Shown here in pieces: positions 11,001 to 22,984 of a stretch of DNA of 64,000 bases. The DNA lies in contig OY282558.1 of NCBI GenBank assembly GCA_958295665.1, positions 37,469,045 to 37,533,044 of the forward strand, read 5' to 3'. Position 1 is the stretch's first letter. Every line of letters starts with the position of its first letter. The stretch comes from Tipula vernalis (lineage: Eukaryota; Arthropoda; Insecta; Diptera; Tipulidae). Made by a program: the position numbers and the translations under genes. The notes under the pieces were generated by a model. It did not search any database and had not been told where the DNA came from. It was given only the letters and a program-made list of their open reading frames with translations.

Positions 11001-13730
11001 CTGCATTTATATTTCTCCTTTACCTGATCTTACAATTACCCACCTAGATGGCAGTGGTTCCTCGCCTTTTCCTGCTCGAGATTTATACCACCGCCGTCTA
11101 ATGTTCGGCTAACAGTAATCCTATCTTAGATAACTAATGCTGGGTAATAACTAAAGCCCTGTTATAGATATTTCCTGATTTGCTCTTAAATTTTGCCAAC
11201 AAAACCGCAACGCCCCTCGCTGTTGCTTCCTCAGATATGCAAAGTCTAAGCACACCATTGTACAGAACTTTGTAAAACAGAATTTTGCAAAACCGAATTT
11301 TTTAAACAGAATTACGAACCGACCACATATTTAGGATCTTTAGCCCATTTTTCTTCAGGTCAGCTTTTATGTTCTCCGTTGGTGTATCCTGTGTAAATGA
11401 AAAAGCGAAAATTTGCTTCTTTCGCTCGCCACCAGGTTATGTTTTTCAATAGTTTTAACATAGACTGAGACACTGTTTGTAGTGAACTTCATTAGAGCAC
11501 CCTCATATTTGGTAAACAACTGTTTTACTTTGCGTACTTCACTTTCTTCATTCCATTTTCTTATGTGTCATTTCCTGGATCATCAAAGTTAAGTGAGTTA
11601 AAGCGACCTCCATTTTGTTTTTTCCCCCACCTCTGAATCTAGATGTAGATTGATGTAGTATTCTAGTTTTCGTAGAGGTATTATTAATAAAGATACCGCT
11701 ATAGCTATTTCTTTTTGGTATTTGTAACTGCTTATTTAATTGTATCGAAGAGTTTATGCTAATATCTAAATTTGGGTGTTTAATGCCTTTACTATGGAAC
11801 ATTAAGGCATTTGCATACAAGTTTATTTTGATATTACTTGTTTGTTTAATGATTTATTTATCGTCTATTTATAAAGCATATCGATTTTTCGTTTAATGGA
11901 GGGCATCCACCGCCTTTTTTGGGCATTTAGTTGGTTAGTTTTTTGTAATAATTACTGGACCCACTTTTAACCTCACTTTATTTTATAGAAAAACAATTCT
12001 TATTTATTATATTTTTTGTTTTTCAATGACACACAAGCCACCTTTTCAATGACATAAATAGACGTGATTTATAATAAAACCAATCCAGTAATCTACGAAA
12101 AAATATTTAAAAAAAAAGACGAAGCCTGACGAAGTTTGAGAATAAGAATCAATTTACTAAAATGCAAAATTGTGAATTAAAATTTTATTAATTTCAATTA
12201 AAATTTTGTACAAGCCGAAATTCGATATATTTAATTTAAAATTACTTATAATTATAAATAAAAATTTTCATTTAAATTGAAAATAAAGACATCACAAAAT
12301 AACGCATTTCAAAATTTCATGTAATCTTGGTTACGTTTCATAGGAATATAAAAACCTTTATTCCCTTAAATAACACCACAACAAATTGTTTTCTAATGGC
12401 TTTAAAGTTACCGTAAAAAGGTAGAAAATATTAACTTAGGCTGTTAGTCAATGCGTTAAAAATATTTAGTTAAAAATTAGGTGAAAATAAATAATCGAGG
12501 TGAAATATTTTTAACTACCAAAACATATTTTGCTGTGTGAATTGGTTAAAATTTTGACAATCTAAAATTGTACAAAATATACCTTTTTTGTGACAACAAA
12601 AAGAATTTCAACCGTTTATTTTAACTAATAATAATTAATTGAATTTATGAAAGATTAAATAACATGTTTATGCAACATACTTATGTAGATTTTCAATAAT
12701 AATGGAAGTTTTAAATTTTCGGAATACATTTCTAATACAGTACAGCTCATACGTTATACGTAATAAATCAAACATGAATTCATTCTGTTTTGAAATACAT
12801 CTACTCGTTCTACCAAAATATAGTTTCCGACATCCGACCATAGTAGAAATTCTACAGCTACATTTGTCCCGTTTTCCTTCTTTGCCCAAATATGCATATC
12901 TTATATGATGTTAAATGCATAGTTCAAATTAAATGGATATGTTGATGGCATAGATGGATTAAATAAAGATTTAAAACAACATTTAACTCTGAATTAATGA
13001 AATATTAGGTTATGTTTTTTTAACAACATCTGTCAAAATTTATATACGGTCATTATCGCGTTAAATTTTTATTGTGGTGAATAAAAAAATATTTTAAATT
13101 TACTGTCAAAATTTTAATTTTTAACAAGCTTTTAACACATTCACTAACAGCCTTAGATTCAAACGCAAGTATTCTCATCAGAATATAACCCTAAATGTTT
13201 TATGAAAATAGCGTCGTTTTGTTTATATTAATTTTGACGTTTACATTTCTATGTATTTGTGAAATTTTGATGAAATCTACCAAAAAATCAAAAAATCAAT
13301 TTAATTTTTTTTCGAAAGAATATGATGTAATATCAAATTGTCAATCCAGATCAAAAAAAAAATCCTTTTATTGATTCGTATTTTGTTTTTTCAAAGCACA
13401 CTGAGGCAGGCAATCAGTATTTTAAGATATCATCATATTCCCGAAAATAAAAACCCCTTCCAACAGACAACATGACTGGCAGTTAAGATTTGAATTTTAA
13501 CAGAAAAGGAACAAAGCAAAATCTAAGACAAAAATCCATGTTTGTACATAGAGAAGAATGATGGCAAAAGAAGTTTGGACACATTTCTCATTTTCAGAAT
13601 AAGTGAAAGCAGAATAATGTCTAATGATAATGTTAATGTGAATAAATAGAAAAGTTTGTGCTTATATCTAATTTAAAAGACTAAAAAAATATTTTAATTC
13701 ACTAAAATGATGATGAACAAGTAAAATTAT
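11001..13730. other. Gene-free stretch
   Basis: AT-rich with several short opposing frames that look like chance. The 90-codon minus-strand frame at 11820-11548 is rich in Asn, Ser, Thr and Lys and could be a relic of a LINE ORF1 C terminus, but no motif supports it. The stretch 12100-13400 is dominated by A/T runs. Nothing further was recognised. Confidence 0.4.
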
Positions 13731-14210
13731 TCGATTTGTGTTATTGCATTTGCTTTCCTCCGTTGACTATGTTTTTTGCCCTTTAATTTATAACGGGATC
13801 GCGTTTATTTGTTTCGTGCGGGGCGTGTTTAGTATTATTCACCAATCATTCACTGAGCTCAAATCTAACAAGAAGATACAACAATCCAATGTTGTTACTA
13901 CAATTTTGTTGAAGAATAATAGATTAGAAGATTGTCCAACTCCGATGGAGAGTAAAACGACTGGTTCCTATGCTTTATTTTCTCTTTTGATTTTTACATT
14001 CTCTTTGCTAGTACGATAGTGATTCAAAAATGTTGTACCTGAATTGTCGTGTCGTCAAATTACTATGAACAGAACGATAATTTTATCTTTTACTGTATAT
14101 TCAACATAAACATTAAATTAGATAAATAACCAATGATTTATCAGAGTGAACGACCAAATATATTATACCACCGCACTTAATACAGTAATAGGGAAATGAA
14201 AGGTACATAT

Positions 14211-14667
14211 TGTTACGTTTTTGCCTTGTCACTAAAGGTTCGTATCACTGTATTGTGAATAATACAAAATCAATTTAATTTATCCCAACGAATTTATTTA
14301 TTTCACAAAATTTATTACAACACAGTTTATCAATAAAAATTCATAAAATCACTTTATATAAATTATTTTCAAATTTTACTGTTCACTTTCACTTTTTATT
14401 TCGCACAAAAACACTTTTTAAATCACTTTATAATTTCTTTTAATCTTTACTCTATCGCGTTCCAAATTCGAATAATAATCCAATTCGATCTTGTTCGTCT
14501 TTTTTATATATACAAACCAAACTTCTCGAAAGCTCTTGATTTTTCTGGTTAGAATAGCGTAGAAACATTACGTAACAATTTTTATCATGGAAAATTCCAT
14601 TTAGTACAGTAAAACATTGAGCTATTAGTTTTACTTATTCTATTGCACACTAGGTGTCACCGTCACA
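14211..14667 (-). mobile_element. Solo LTR of a gypsy-type element (inverted copy)
   Basis: Bounded by TGTTACG at 14211 and GTCACA at 14667, so on the minus strand it runs TGTGAC...GTAACA. It is flanked on both sides by ATAT (14207-14210 and 14668-14671), a 4-bp target duplication of the kind expected for gypsy/17.6-like insertions. It is 457 bp long and pairs with a second copy in opposite orientation at 14834-15256. On the minus strand a TATATA promoter motif lies near 14510. No internal coding region remains, hence solo LTR. Confidence 0.75.
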
Positions 14668-14833
14668 ATATGATCAAATTTATTCATGTTTCGCGCTCAC
14701 ACTGCAGTAAAAAGAACCAAATAATTGAAGAAGCAAGGATGAATGAAACAAAGTTTAATTAACAGGAGAAAAAAGTCAGATATAAAGACTGGTTCCTATA
14801 CGCTTCATTTTCGTTTTTCAAAATAGAGAATAA

Positions 14834-15256
14834 TGTGACGGTGACACCTAGTGTGTAATAGAATAAATAAAACTAATAGCTCAATGTTTTGCTGTACTAA
14901 ATGGAATTTTCCATGATAAGCTGGAAAAGTCATGAGCTTTCTAGAAGTTTGGTTTGTGTATATAAAAAGGCGAACGAATTCGAATTGGATCAGTAGTATT
15001 TGAAAAGCGACAGTGTGAAGATTAAAAAGTAATTAAAAAGTGATTTTAAAAGTGTTGTAGTGCGAAATAAAAATTATATGTGAATAGTAAAATTTTGTGT
15101 AAAAATTATTTAAAGTGATTTTGTGAATTTTTATTGATAAATTGTGTTGTAATAAATTTTGTGAAATAAATAAATTCGTTGGGATAAATTAAATTGATTT
15201 TGTATTATTCACAATCCAGTGATACGAACCTTAATTGACAAAGCAAAATCGTAACA
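14834..15256 (+). mobile_element. Solo LTR of the same gypsy-type family, opposite orientation
   Basis: Starts TGTGACGGTGACACC at 14834 and ends CGTAACA at 15256, 423 bp long. It carries a promoter-like TATATAAAAAGG near 14960 and a GATCAGT initiator-like site about 25 bp later. It is similar along its whole length to the reverse complement of 14211-14667. Flanks read ATAA on the left and ATAT on the right, so the 4-bp duplication has one mismatch or was never perfect. Only about 166 bp separates it from its inverted partner, making a long hairpin-capable pair. Confidence 0.72.
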
Positions 15257-15994
15257 ATATTTTGAGTTGCATAACTCTAATCTTATAATCTATCATGCTT
15301 GAATGTTGTTAGAAAAAATAAGCAAGAGATAGTGGGCGTATTACTTTGCTAAAACAAGTTATAGTTGTTTTACCCGGTGTCTACACTATGCAATTCCACT
15401 GATATTTTCTATCAGCAATTTTATGTTTGTATATGTTTTTTTTTCAATGTATTGACAAATATCTATCGTATTCTAACGTCTTCAATATTTACGGCCATTT
15501 CGTCTGCTACATTTTGTAAAATAGAATTTTTTGTGTCGACCCGTCTGTAATTTTAATGGGTTATCTTCCATAATACTATATTTCATTTTTTTCGGTACAA
15601 ATCGATTAATCGCATTGTACTTTTCGTATTAAGAGACATTTTGGTCGTGTTTCCTCGGGCAAATTTGATAAAAAATATCATGATATTTTTTATCACATTT
15701 CGCCATAAAACGTACTCATTTATCACCAAAAAAATCCTAGAATTTTTTTGGTTTTACAAAAGAAACTTAATTAGTAATTTTAATTTATTTCAATTTCCAT
15801 AATATTTACATACTGGAAATATTTAATAGTTTCAAATACTACAATAAATTATAATTAATTATCTTTAATAAAAAAAATTAGAATAAATTAAATTGTTTGA
15901 CGTTTAATTTTTACTTTTGTTTTTATTTTTTCATTTTGGTCGTTTCCTCGGGTTTGACATAAAATTCAACGGAATGAAGTTAGGGTAATAAGTA

Positions 15995-17150
15995 ATTGAC
16001 GTGCAGTATCATGATTGTGCTGGGGATAGTAAGCGTGTTTGGTCAGTGGTCAATGATATTTTATCGAATAATCGACAAGTTTCTATTGATAGAATCTTAA
16101 ATGATGATGGTATTGTTGTTTCTGATTCTGTTTTAATTGCCAATGAATTTTCTAATTATTTTTCAAGAATTGTTAATGATGTTGAAGTCTGTTGACGAAT
16201 TTGTTTCTCCGGTTCTTTCTGTTCTTATAAATGACAGTTTATCTGTTGGTCTTGTCCCGGCTATTTTGAAAACTTCAATTGTTATTCCACTGCACAAAAA
16301 AGGTAATCGCTTGCTCAAAGAGAACTTTCGTCCTATTGCTCTTCAACCTATTATCTTAAAAATAATTGATGAAGCCATTAAACCACGAATAGATAAATGC
16401 CTTGCTAAACATAATTTTTTAAGTGACAATCAGTACGGCTTTAGATCTGGTAGAAGTACTGAGTCTGCCTTGGTTGAATTTTTCTTAATTGTGTTCATCT
16501 TCATTTGAATGATAAGCTTGAGGCTGGAGCTGTTTTCATTGACATTAAACGAGCGTTTGATATGGTTGATCATAACTTGCTTCTCAATAAGCTAAATTCT
16601 ATCGGTTTTAGAGGTATTTCACAAAAATGGTTTTCTTCTTATCTGAGTAATAGGTATTACAAGGTTAAAATTCAAAGTTCCTTTAGTGTTCCTTTTGCAT
16701 TGAATTGTGGTGTTTCTCAGGGTTCTGTCTTGGGTCCATTACTTTGTTTAATTTATATAAATGATATGTTTAGCCTGGGTCTGCGTGGAAAAATAATGGC
16801 CTTTGCGGACGATATGGCTTTAAGTTATTCGGGGTCATGTTTGGATAATATCTCTACCGATATCAATTATGATTTAAAATTGTTACATGTTTGGTTTGAT
16901 CGACATGGTATGATTCTAAATGAGAAGGCTAAAATTATGTATTTCAAATTATCTGAGGACCCTTTGTTGAATTATATGCCTGAATTTATCTATCACCATT
17001 CTCTCTTCTTGAAATTGTTAAGTCCTTCAGATACCTCGGTCTACATCTGGATGTTGGCCTCAATTGGAAGTTGCATATTCAACAATTAAAAAGTCAATTG
17101 GGTTCTGTTTTGCGTGGAATCTATATGTTGCGCTCTTATTAGAAAAATAT
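15995..17150 (+). pseudogene. Truncated LINE reverse transcriptase inside the MADF element
   Basis: Two overlapping frames (16137-16508 and 16505-17089) together give a nearly complete RT domain: VIPLHKKGNRLLKENFRPIAL, ILKIIDEAIKPRI, NQYGFRSGRSTESAL, a frameshift at about 16500, FIDIKRAFDMVDHNLLL, GVSQGSVLGPLLCLIYINDM and the catalytic FADDMALSYSG. Upstream, 16001-16195 encodes the usual linker (DSKRVWSVVNDIL). The endonuclease domain and any ORF1 are absent, so the copy is 5'-truncated and then frameshifted. Clade is uncertain; CR1- or Jockey-group wording fits best. It lies between the two inverted MADF arms. Confidence 0.78.
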
Positions 17151-17214
17151 TAGGAAATGTCATAAAAAAGTTGTTTTGTTTTGCCATTTGAAATTGCTCT
17201 CAAGCCGATAAAAT

Positions 17215-17420
17215 GTCTTTTCATACGGAAAGTACAATGCGATTAATCGATTTGTACCGAAAAAATGAAATATTATAGAAGATAACCCATATTAGAGACG
17301 GGTCGACACAAAAAATTATATTTTACAAAATATAGCAGACGAAATGGCCGTAAATGTTGAAGACGTTAGAAGAAAAATAAGGAATCTTCGAATGTACAAA
17401 ATAAAAAATTAAAGCAGAGT
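17215..17420 (+). pseudogene. MADF-domain fragment, right-arm copy
   Basis: Reading across small indels on the plus strand gives MRLIDLYRKNE, then ETGRHKK and YFTKYSRRNG or its alternative frame IADEMAVNVEDVRRKIRNLR, ending MYKIKN. This is the pattern of a MADF domain (LI..Y....LW...Y....KR...W..IA..M..........I..LR), a Myb/SANT-related DNA-binding fold. At least one frameshift prevents translation. The inverted partner is at about 15645-15470 on the minus strand. Function in this copy is lost. Confidence 0.5.
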
Positions 17421-17726
17421 AAAAAAAAATCTGGAAGCACTGTGTTGTTGACGATAGATAATCTTGGTATTTGTACAAGGAAATGAAGTTTTTGGACCGG
17501 GTGGTAGTTCTCCATATTGTACAATTTTCTGAAAAAATTACTTTGGCAAATTGATTTTAACCTAACCACAACTAGCAAGTGTTAAAAGACAACTAATTTT
17601 TTCATAGCATTGAAACACTTTTGTTTGACATATTATTATGATAGTGAAATGCCCAGCTATGATATTTTTCGGTTAGACATAAAATTGCTGATAGAAAATA
17701 TCAGTGGATTTGCATAGTGTAGACAC

Positions 17727-19200
17727 TATGTTAGAAATGTAAAAATTAGTTTTGTATTATAATAAAACAGTTTGTTGTAAATTCGCCAAAGCCACACATT
17801 GTCAACAGTGGCATAACTATAAATGTCCATAGCACGCCTCCCCTCCCCCTCCCCAAAAAAAATTATTCTTTCATCCTTCCTTCTGCTAGCGCTACATGCT
17901 ACATCTCATGAAGGGATTTGGCTCTTCAATTTACTCAGAAAATATCAAAATTTGATTGTTAGTGCAAGTGACACTACTAAAAAAATGGAGACGAAATTGA
18001 TCGTTACACGACAAGAGAACGCCAGACATAGGTGTGATTAGGTGCTGTCTCGAAGGCCGGTTTGGTTGGCCTTGAGTGGTGAGTGAGGACCAAAAACGTT
18101 TCCTAACCGTTATAACCTAGATCAATATATGAATCCTATGCGATTCTTTCGGATCTCATTAATTATTGATGGAACCGAAAATTATTTTAATGAATTTTTC
18201 CTGGCTCGTAAATAAATTTTGAATATTTAGAACATCTAATGTAAGTATAAAATAGACATTAGAATTATTACTTTTTGCCATCGCATAAGATAATTTTGAG
18301 TGAGAAATTAAATAGAATTAAAACAAATTTGAAAAAGTTTTAAAATGGACTGTGTACTCAAAATAATACCAAAATGGTTAGATAATTGAGTAATACCGTT
18401 TATCGTCTATAGTAATTTGTTACAGTAAAAATAGACAAATTCATCTCACTCAAACAATTATCTTTTTAAAATGTGTCTCAGTAAAAATAATTTAAATTGG
18501 TTTGAGTTTCAGGTTTGTGTTCCAGAACATCTGATTTTCTTATCTGATAATTAAATAACGTAGGATGGTGGTGTGGTTATCTAGTATGATATTTATCGTG
18601 TTGTTAGCCTTGAGTACGCTCCAGGAAATTAACTAACAATATTTTTTTACTAAAGATTTAAAAAAAATTGTTGACTTCTTACGAGCTATATTTGACTGTT
18701 ACAACAAAAAAATATTTTAGATGAAATTTTCTCTTGAAAAATCTATTTTCTTTTAAATTCTGATCTAATGTCGAATTAAATTTTCTGGTTTTAACAGAAA
18801 ACAGAATTCAAAAAATATACAAAATATGTTTGGTAACTCAAAAATTTAATTTGAAATATTTGTAGTGTAACAGGGCATTGATCGAAATTTTATTCGACTC
18901 GATAATTAAAACAATAACGTTTTTCTCCAAACGTCTTAAAAGTAGCTTGTTTTAATACTATTATTGGGCATTAAAGTTGGCCTTTTTGTTACGATTAAAA
19001 AAAATGTAAGTGTTGCTAGGCTGAACTTTTAATCCTAGGTGTAAATGCTCTTTTAACACTATTTTCAATATTAAAAGTAAATGAGACGTCATAACTTGGT
19101 AAGATACACAAACAAAAAAAAAAGTCAAGGCCTCCTTAACTATACAAAATATTTCAATATAATGTTCAATCTTGAAATTTTAAAGGCCTTCTATTTTGTA
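17727..19200. other. Gene-free stretch
   Basis: AT-rich; contains a C-rich run near 17840 (CCCCTCCCCCTCCCC) and no supported frame. The 72-codon plus-strand frame starting at 17823 has no recognisable motif. Nothing else was seen. Confidence 0.4.
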
Positions 19201-19254
19201 CTTATAATTAGTGTACGCAATGAATTTCGAGGGTTCTCGATAAAGCACAAATCG

Positions 19255-19512
19255 ACTTGTTTTTAAATTTTGCTCCCAAAGAGTCGAACTTTTCATCTTC
19301 GTAGACAAATTGGCAAAGTATGCCAATAGAACGCTTTCTGAATATAATCCAGATTGCACATTTTTTTCAGTACACCACTTCAAAAATCGGTTATATGCGC
19401 ACTCGTAAATCTTACGTGATTTTGATGGCAATAGGTTTAATACAATTTCCTTTGCTGTTTGAACCACATCCGGAGGTAAATTTGATAAATCTTCTGATTC
19501 AAACATTTTGTT
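19255..19512 (-). pseudogene. Crypton-type tyrosine recombinase, N-terminal fragment
   Basis: On the minus strand, from an ATG at about 19507, the frame reads MFESEDLSNLPPDVVQTAKE, then LPSKSRKIYECAYNRFLKWC, SESVLLAYFANLSTKMKSST and LWEQ. This is the N-terminal helical (SAM-like, core-binding) domain of tyrosine recombinases as seen in insect and vertebrate Crypton elements and KCTD1/ZMYM-type derivatives; the KSR..Y..AY..F..WC and LLAYF..LS..KSSTLW wording is characteristic. After STLWEQ the frame continues as unrelated residues, so the catalytic domain (R..HxxR..Y) is missing. It is a 5' fragment of a dead copy. Crypton elements cut and paste without DDE chemistry, making it a fourth transposition mechanism in this window. 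Confidence 0.65.
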
Positions 19513-19702
19513 CGCAAGAAAAATATTATAATTATAGCTTGGCAGTTTGACACTTACAATAGTCAAACCAAACAAAAGTCATGATCTCCTTAGTTTCACA
19601 AAATATTTCAACAAAATTACTTTCAATTTTGAAATTTTAATTACATAATTTGTACTTACTTGTATAATTAGTTTATAATAAGCATTTCTTCGTTGAAGAA
19701 AA

Positions 19703-19857
19703 AATAGTATGTGTTATTCGGATTAAAAGTGACTTTGTTTGACTCGCAAATATTTGCTTTTGCTCGGCTACGCTGCGCTTCGCCTCGCATGCAAATATAA
19801 TTGCTCGTCAAACAAAGTATCACTTTTAATCCTAATGACACAATGTACTATTCCTGT
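19703..19857. repeat. Hairpin MITE-like inverted repeat
   Basis: The left arm from AATAGTA through CGGATTAAAAGTGACTTTG to about 19757 is matched on the opposite strand by the right arm 19791-19857. Arms are about 50 bp with a few mismatches. The loop is unusually GC-rich for the region and itself partly palindromic (CTCGGCTACGCTGCGCTTCG near 19764). It sits 200 bp from the Crypton fragment. No target duplication could be separated from the palindrome. Confidence 0.65.
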
Positions 19858-22800
19858 TTGTATGTAATGGGGGAGAAAATACAAGGTCTAACCTAAATTT
19901 TCTGGATCCGATGACGATCAATAAATTTCATTGGAAATATTTTTGTTGCTAACAGGCAAACATAATTCGAAAGCAACCATCCAATAAAATTATTAGTAAA
20001 TGTTAAGACTAAACTGAAGACCAGTAGCATGTTAATCTGCTCTGCTGCCGTCTCTCGACCGTTGTGTATAGTTGAAACGTTTTCAATTTGCTTAGGTCTT
20101 AATTTTGGTTTTAACAAATAAATAATCCTCTATAATTCAAATATTCAGAATTTCTTTTCGGAATTATCGAGGGCAACATCTGCTTTGTCTTTTTAAAAAT
20201 AGATTTATGATTTATAGTTCTCACAAATTTGTTGTTACAATTTTGCATATTTCATTCATAGCTAATCTTTCTGAACTAACATTTAAATGCTTGGTAAATT
20301 TTTGTGGGTCCCAATTACCTGGGGCCCCACACACGGTTGCCTAGTTACACCATCGAGTAACAGTGATAAAAATTGTACAGTGGAAAATAGAGAATGCCAC
20401 CACGTAACGAAGCGGAAAAGGCAGAATGAACTACGTGGCATCTTTTTAGTTTCCGCATACATTTTTTTCTGCTGGTGTTTTCTTTTTTCCGCCATTTTCG
20501 TTAACATAATTTTCTTTCCATAACTGATGTCGATTGTGCATTCATCTGAAGCGGTTACTTTCTTCACAGCAAATAACCCCTCCCAAGTAGACTGGTGCCC
20601 AATTTTAATTTTTTATTTTTTTTTTTTTTTACCAAAAACCCTCTGTAGTGTGGGCACGTTACTATTTCCAAATTTTTTTATTTTCTGAAATCGATGAGTA
20701 TGGAATGTTTAATAAAGGTTTGATTTATACCATAAATGAGAAAAAGGATCAAAATATTATGCAAATTTAAAAATTTAGACCTTCTTCAAATTAAAAATAT
20801 TAAAAAAATCTAGGAAAACTAAAAGTTAAAACATCCCTTATTTCAGCTTAATAAAAAGAGGTTCAAGAGGTTCGATAAAGTCAAGGGCCATAATAAAATT
20901 TTTGAAATAAAAATAATTAATCAGTTTAGTGTAGATGGGGCTAGCCCAATTTAGCCTTTCACTTGAAATAAGTATTTATGAAATCAAATTATGTTTAGGG
21001 AAATTTTTTAATAAAAAAATATTTAAGATTATTAAATAAAAGGGATTTATCCAAAAAGTATTAAATTTTATATTTTTCTCATAAACCTGTACCTTCTTCT
21101 ATTTTAGATTTACGATTTAATTTATGTATATTTTTAATCCTTTAAATTGTTTTATTATCCGCAAAACATTAAATAATCGAAAGTATGTGTTACAGCTATA
21201 ATTTTATTAATACTGCCTGAATTAAATTGGTATGCCCTTTCGTAAGAGAAACCTTGGTTAATTGGCTGCATAAAATATATTTGTTCCATAGACAAAATGA
21301 GAGTCTAAAATGTATACCTATATGACAGGAACAATTGAACGATTGACCCGTTCAGATGCATTGCCCTGAGGCTGAAACTTTTGGAATAAGTTGGACATAA
21401 ATCAGACAGAATAAGGCGAGCGTTTGGACTAATGGTTCGGCTAAGGGCTACTGAAGTCTATTAGTCTTTCGCTCTGAATTTTTCTAGAAATGTAATTTTC
21501 AGTTTTAAGTTCTTTACAAGTTTTTTCTTTACAGGTATAGGTATAACTTTGATTTGCGAATATCTAGATAACCAAATCTATAGATACTCGGTAAGATAAT
21601 TTGATCATTTATCATACACTGCCATGGTATTTTGTGAAATTAAAAGTTTCATCACGCAGAGAAAAGATATGGTTGCAGAATGATCACAGCAAAAAAGGTT
21701 TGTTCCTTAATATAATAGTATCTTTACTGTAAAAAATAGTTAGTTATCACAACAATTCTATAGTTTTCTAAATGATAATAGTGAACATTAAATAACTGTA
21801 GAAAATCATATTATTGTTTAAAATTTTTTGTCCTACTATTATTACTACAACTATTAGTTGCTACAAAGCTAAAATGACAGTGACAATAATATAATCAAAC
21901 AACGATTATTATTGTTGCAACCACTTGGTGCTTGTTTATGGTTTCTGTGATGTTAAAGTTGTTTGTAAGACTTATCCTGCAACCCTAATTTGCCGCAAGA
22001 AAAATATATTTAGTGATCCAAAATAAGATGTTCGCTAACAGCTTATAGTAAATGTTTAATAAAACTGTAAGTGAGTCCAGTCATAGAACCACCTGAATTT
22101 TTGCTTTTAACAAATAGTGTTACTGTATAAAAAATAACAGAAAAGTAATATAATTAATTGTTAGTTGAATGTGTAGTGTATATTATCATAATAAACAACG
22201 CATTTAAAATATGTACAGTTTATTTAGAATTATATCTGCAAATTAGTGTAAGAAAGTGTTAAAACATCTTTGCGGCTGTATGGATATACATAACATGGAA
22301 GTAAAGTAAGTAAACTAATTTAGATATGAGTGTGTGTATGTGGCTTTAGTAGCTTTACGCGTATAAAGTTATAGTTCCTTAATGTATTAATTACATCACA
22401 TTTTCATGTGTTTCAGCATGGATAGACTAGAACGAATTCCAATGACCATATTATAATTTTAACAAATATGTAAATCGTTGTTCCAATCATGTTTATGAGT
22501 TATATATTCAGGACGATCATATTTATGATTGTATCAACAATGTCGTTGTTATAACAATATAATATGTTCATTGCGCCCTCATAGGAAAACGTCAAACTTA
22601 ACTTGAATGATATCAGTATTACTTAAAACCTTCAAGAGTTCAGTAGTGTTTTTTTATTGTGTCTTTTTTAAATAAATTTATCGTAAGTGATTCATTTTTC
22701 CTTTTTAAAATAATTAAAAACAGTTAATCAAAAACCCCTGAATTTGTTTTTCTAATTTATTTTAATTAACATGCAAAATTAATACGATAATATTACAAGT

Positions 22801-22900
22801 GTTAGTGTACGTACGGTTGTTCAACACATTTTCAAGCAATGTCATCGACAGTTCTACAACACATTTGAACGATCACGTTATATTTATAATAACCATTTTA
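19858..22900. other. Gene-free stretch, last part probably the 5' region of copy B
   Basis: No supported coding sequence. Short opposing frames at 20283-20567 have no recognisable motif. Between 22480 and 22920 the motif (C/T)CATATTTATGATTG and variants recur at about 22488, 22516 and 22898, close to the copy B start codon. They could be subterminal repeats of that element, though their significance was not tested. A TCAGTAGTG initiator-like motif is at about 22640. Confidence 0.4.
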
Positions 22901-22984
22901 TGATTGTCCAAACTTGTTTATGAAGGTATTATTATTACAGTAATTTTTTTCTTAAATATTAAATTGTTGGGCTCGCTTAGTAAA

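Larger units (their letters stand above)
15377..17726. mobile_element. DNA-transposon remnant with long inverted arms carrying a MADF-domain exon
   Basis: The left arm begins GTGTCTACACTATGCAA at 15377. The right arm ends with its reverse complement at 17726. Identity continues inward through CCACTGATATTTTCTATCAG and again through the block around the sequence encoding MRLIDLYRK...IADEMAV. Arms are about 270 bp (left, to ~15645) and ~520 bp (right, from ~17200), each with private insertions or deletions. On the right arm (plus strand) and the left arm (minus strand) the sequence encodes a MADF-like DNA-binding domain. MADF proteins accompany PIF/Harbinger-type transposases, so this may be a Harbinger-group element, but no transposase core is left. 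The middle contains a truncated LINE. Confidence 0.6.

Noticed and set aside
12668..12908. Overlapping frames of 73 and 68 codons on opposite strands
   Set aside because: Mutually overlapping, no motif, in an AT-rich stretch without other gene signals.
13738..14019. 93-codon plus-strand frame
   Set aside because: Hydrophobic start but no recognisable motif, homolog or gene context; length is within chance for this composition.
20283..20567. Opposing frames of 94 and 78 codons
   Set aside because: Cys/Trp-rich text caught my eye but neither strand shows a known domain or splice structure.
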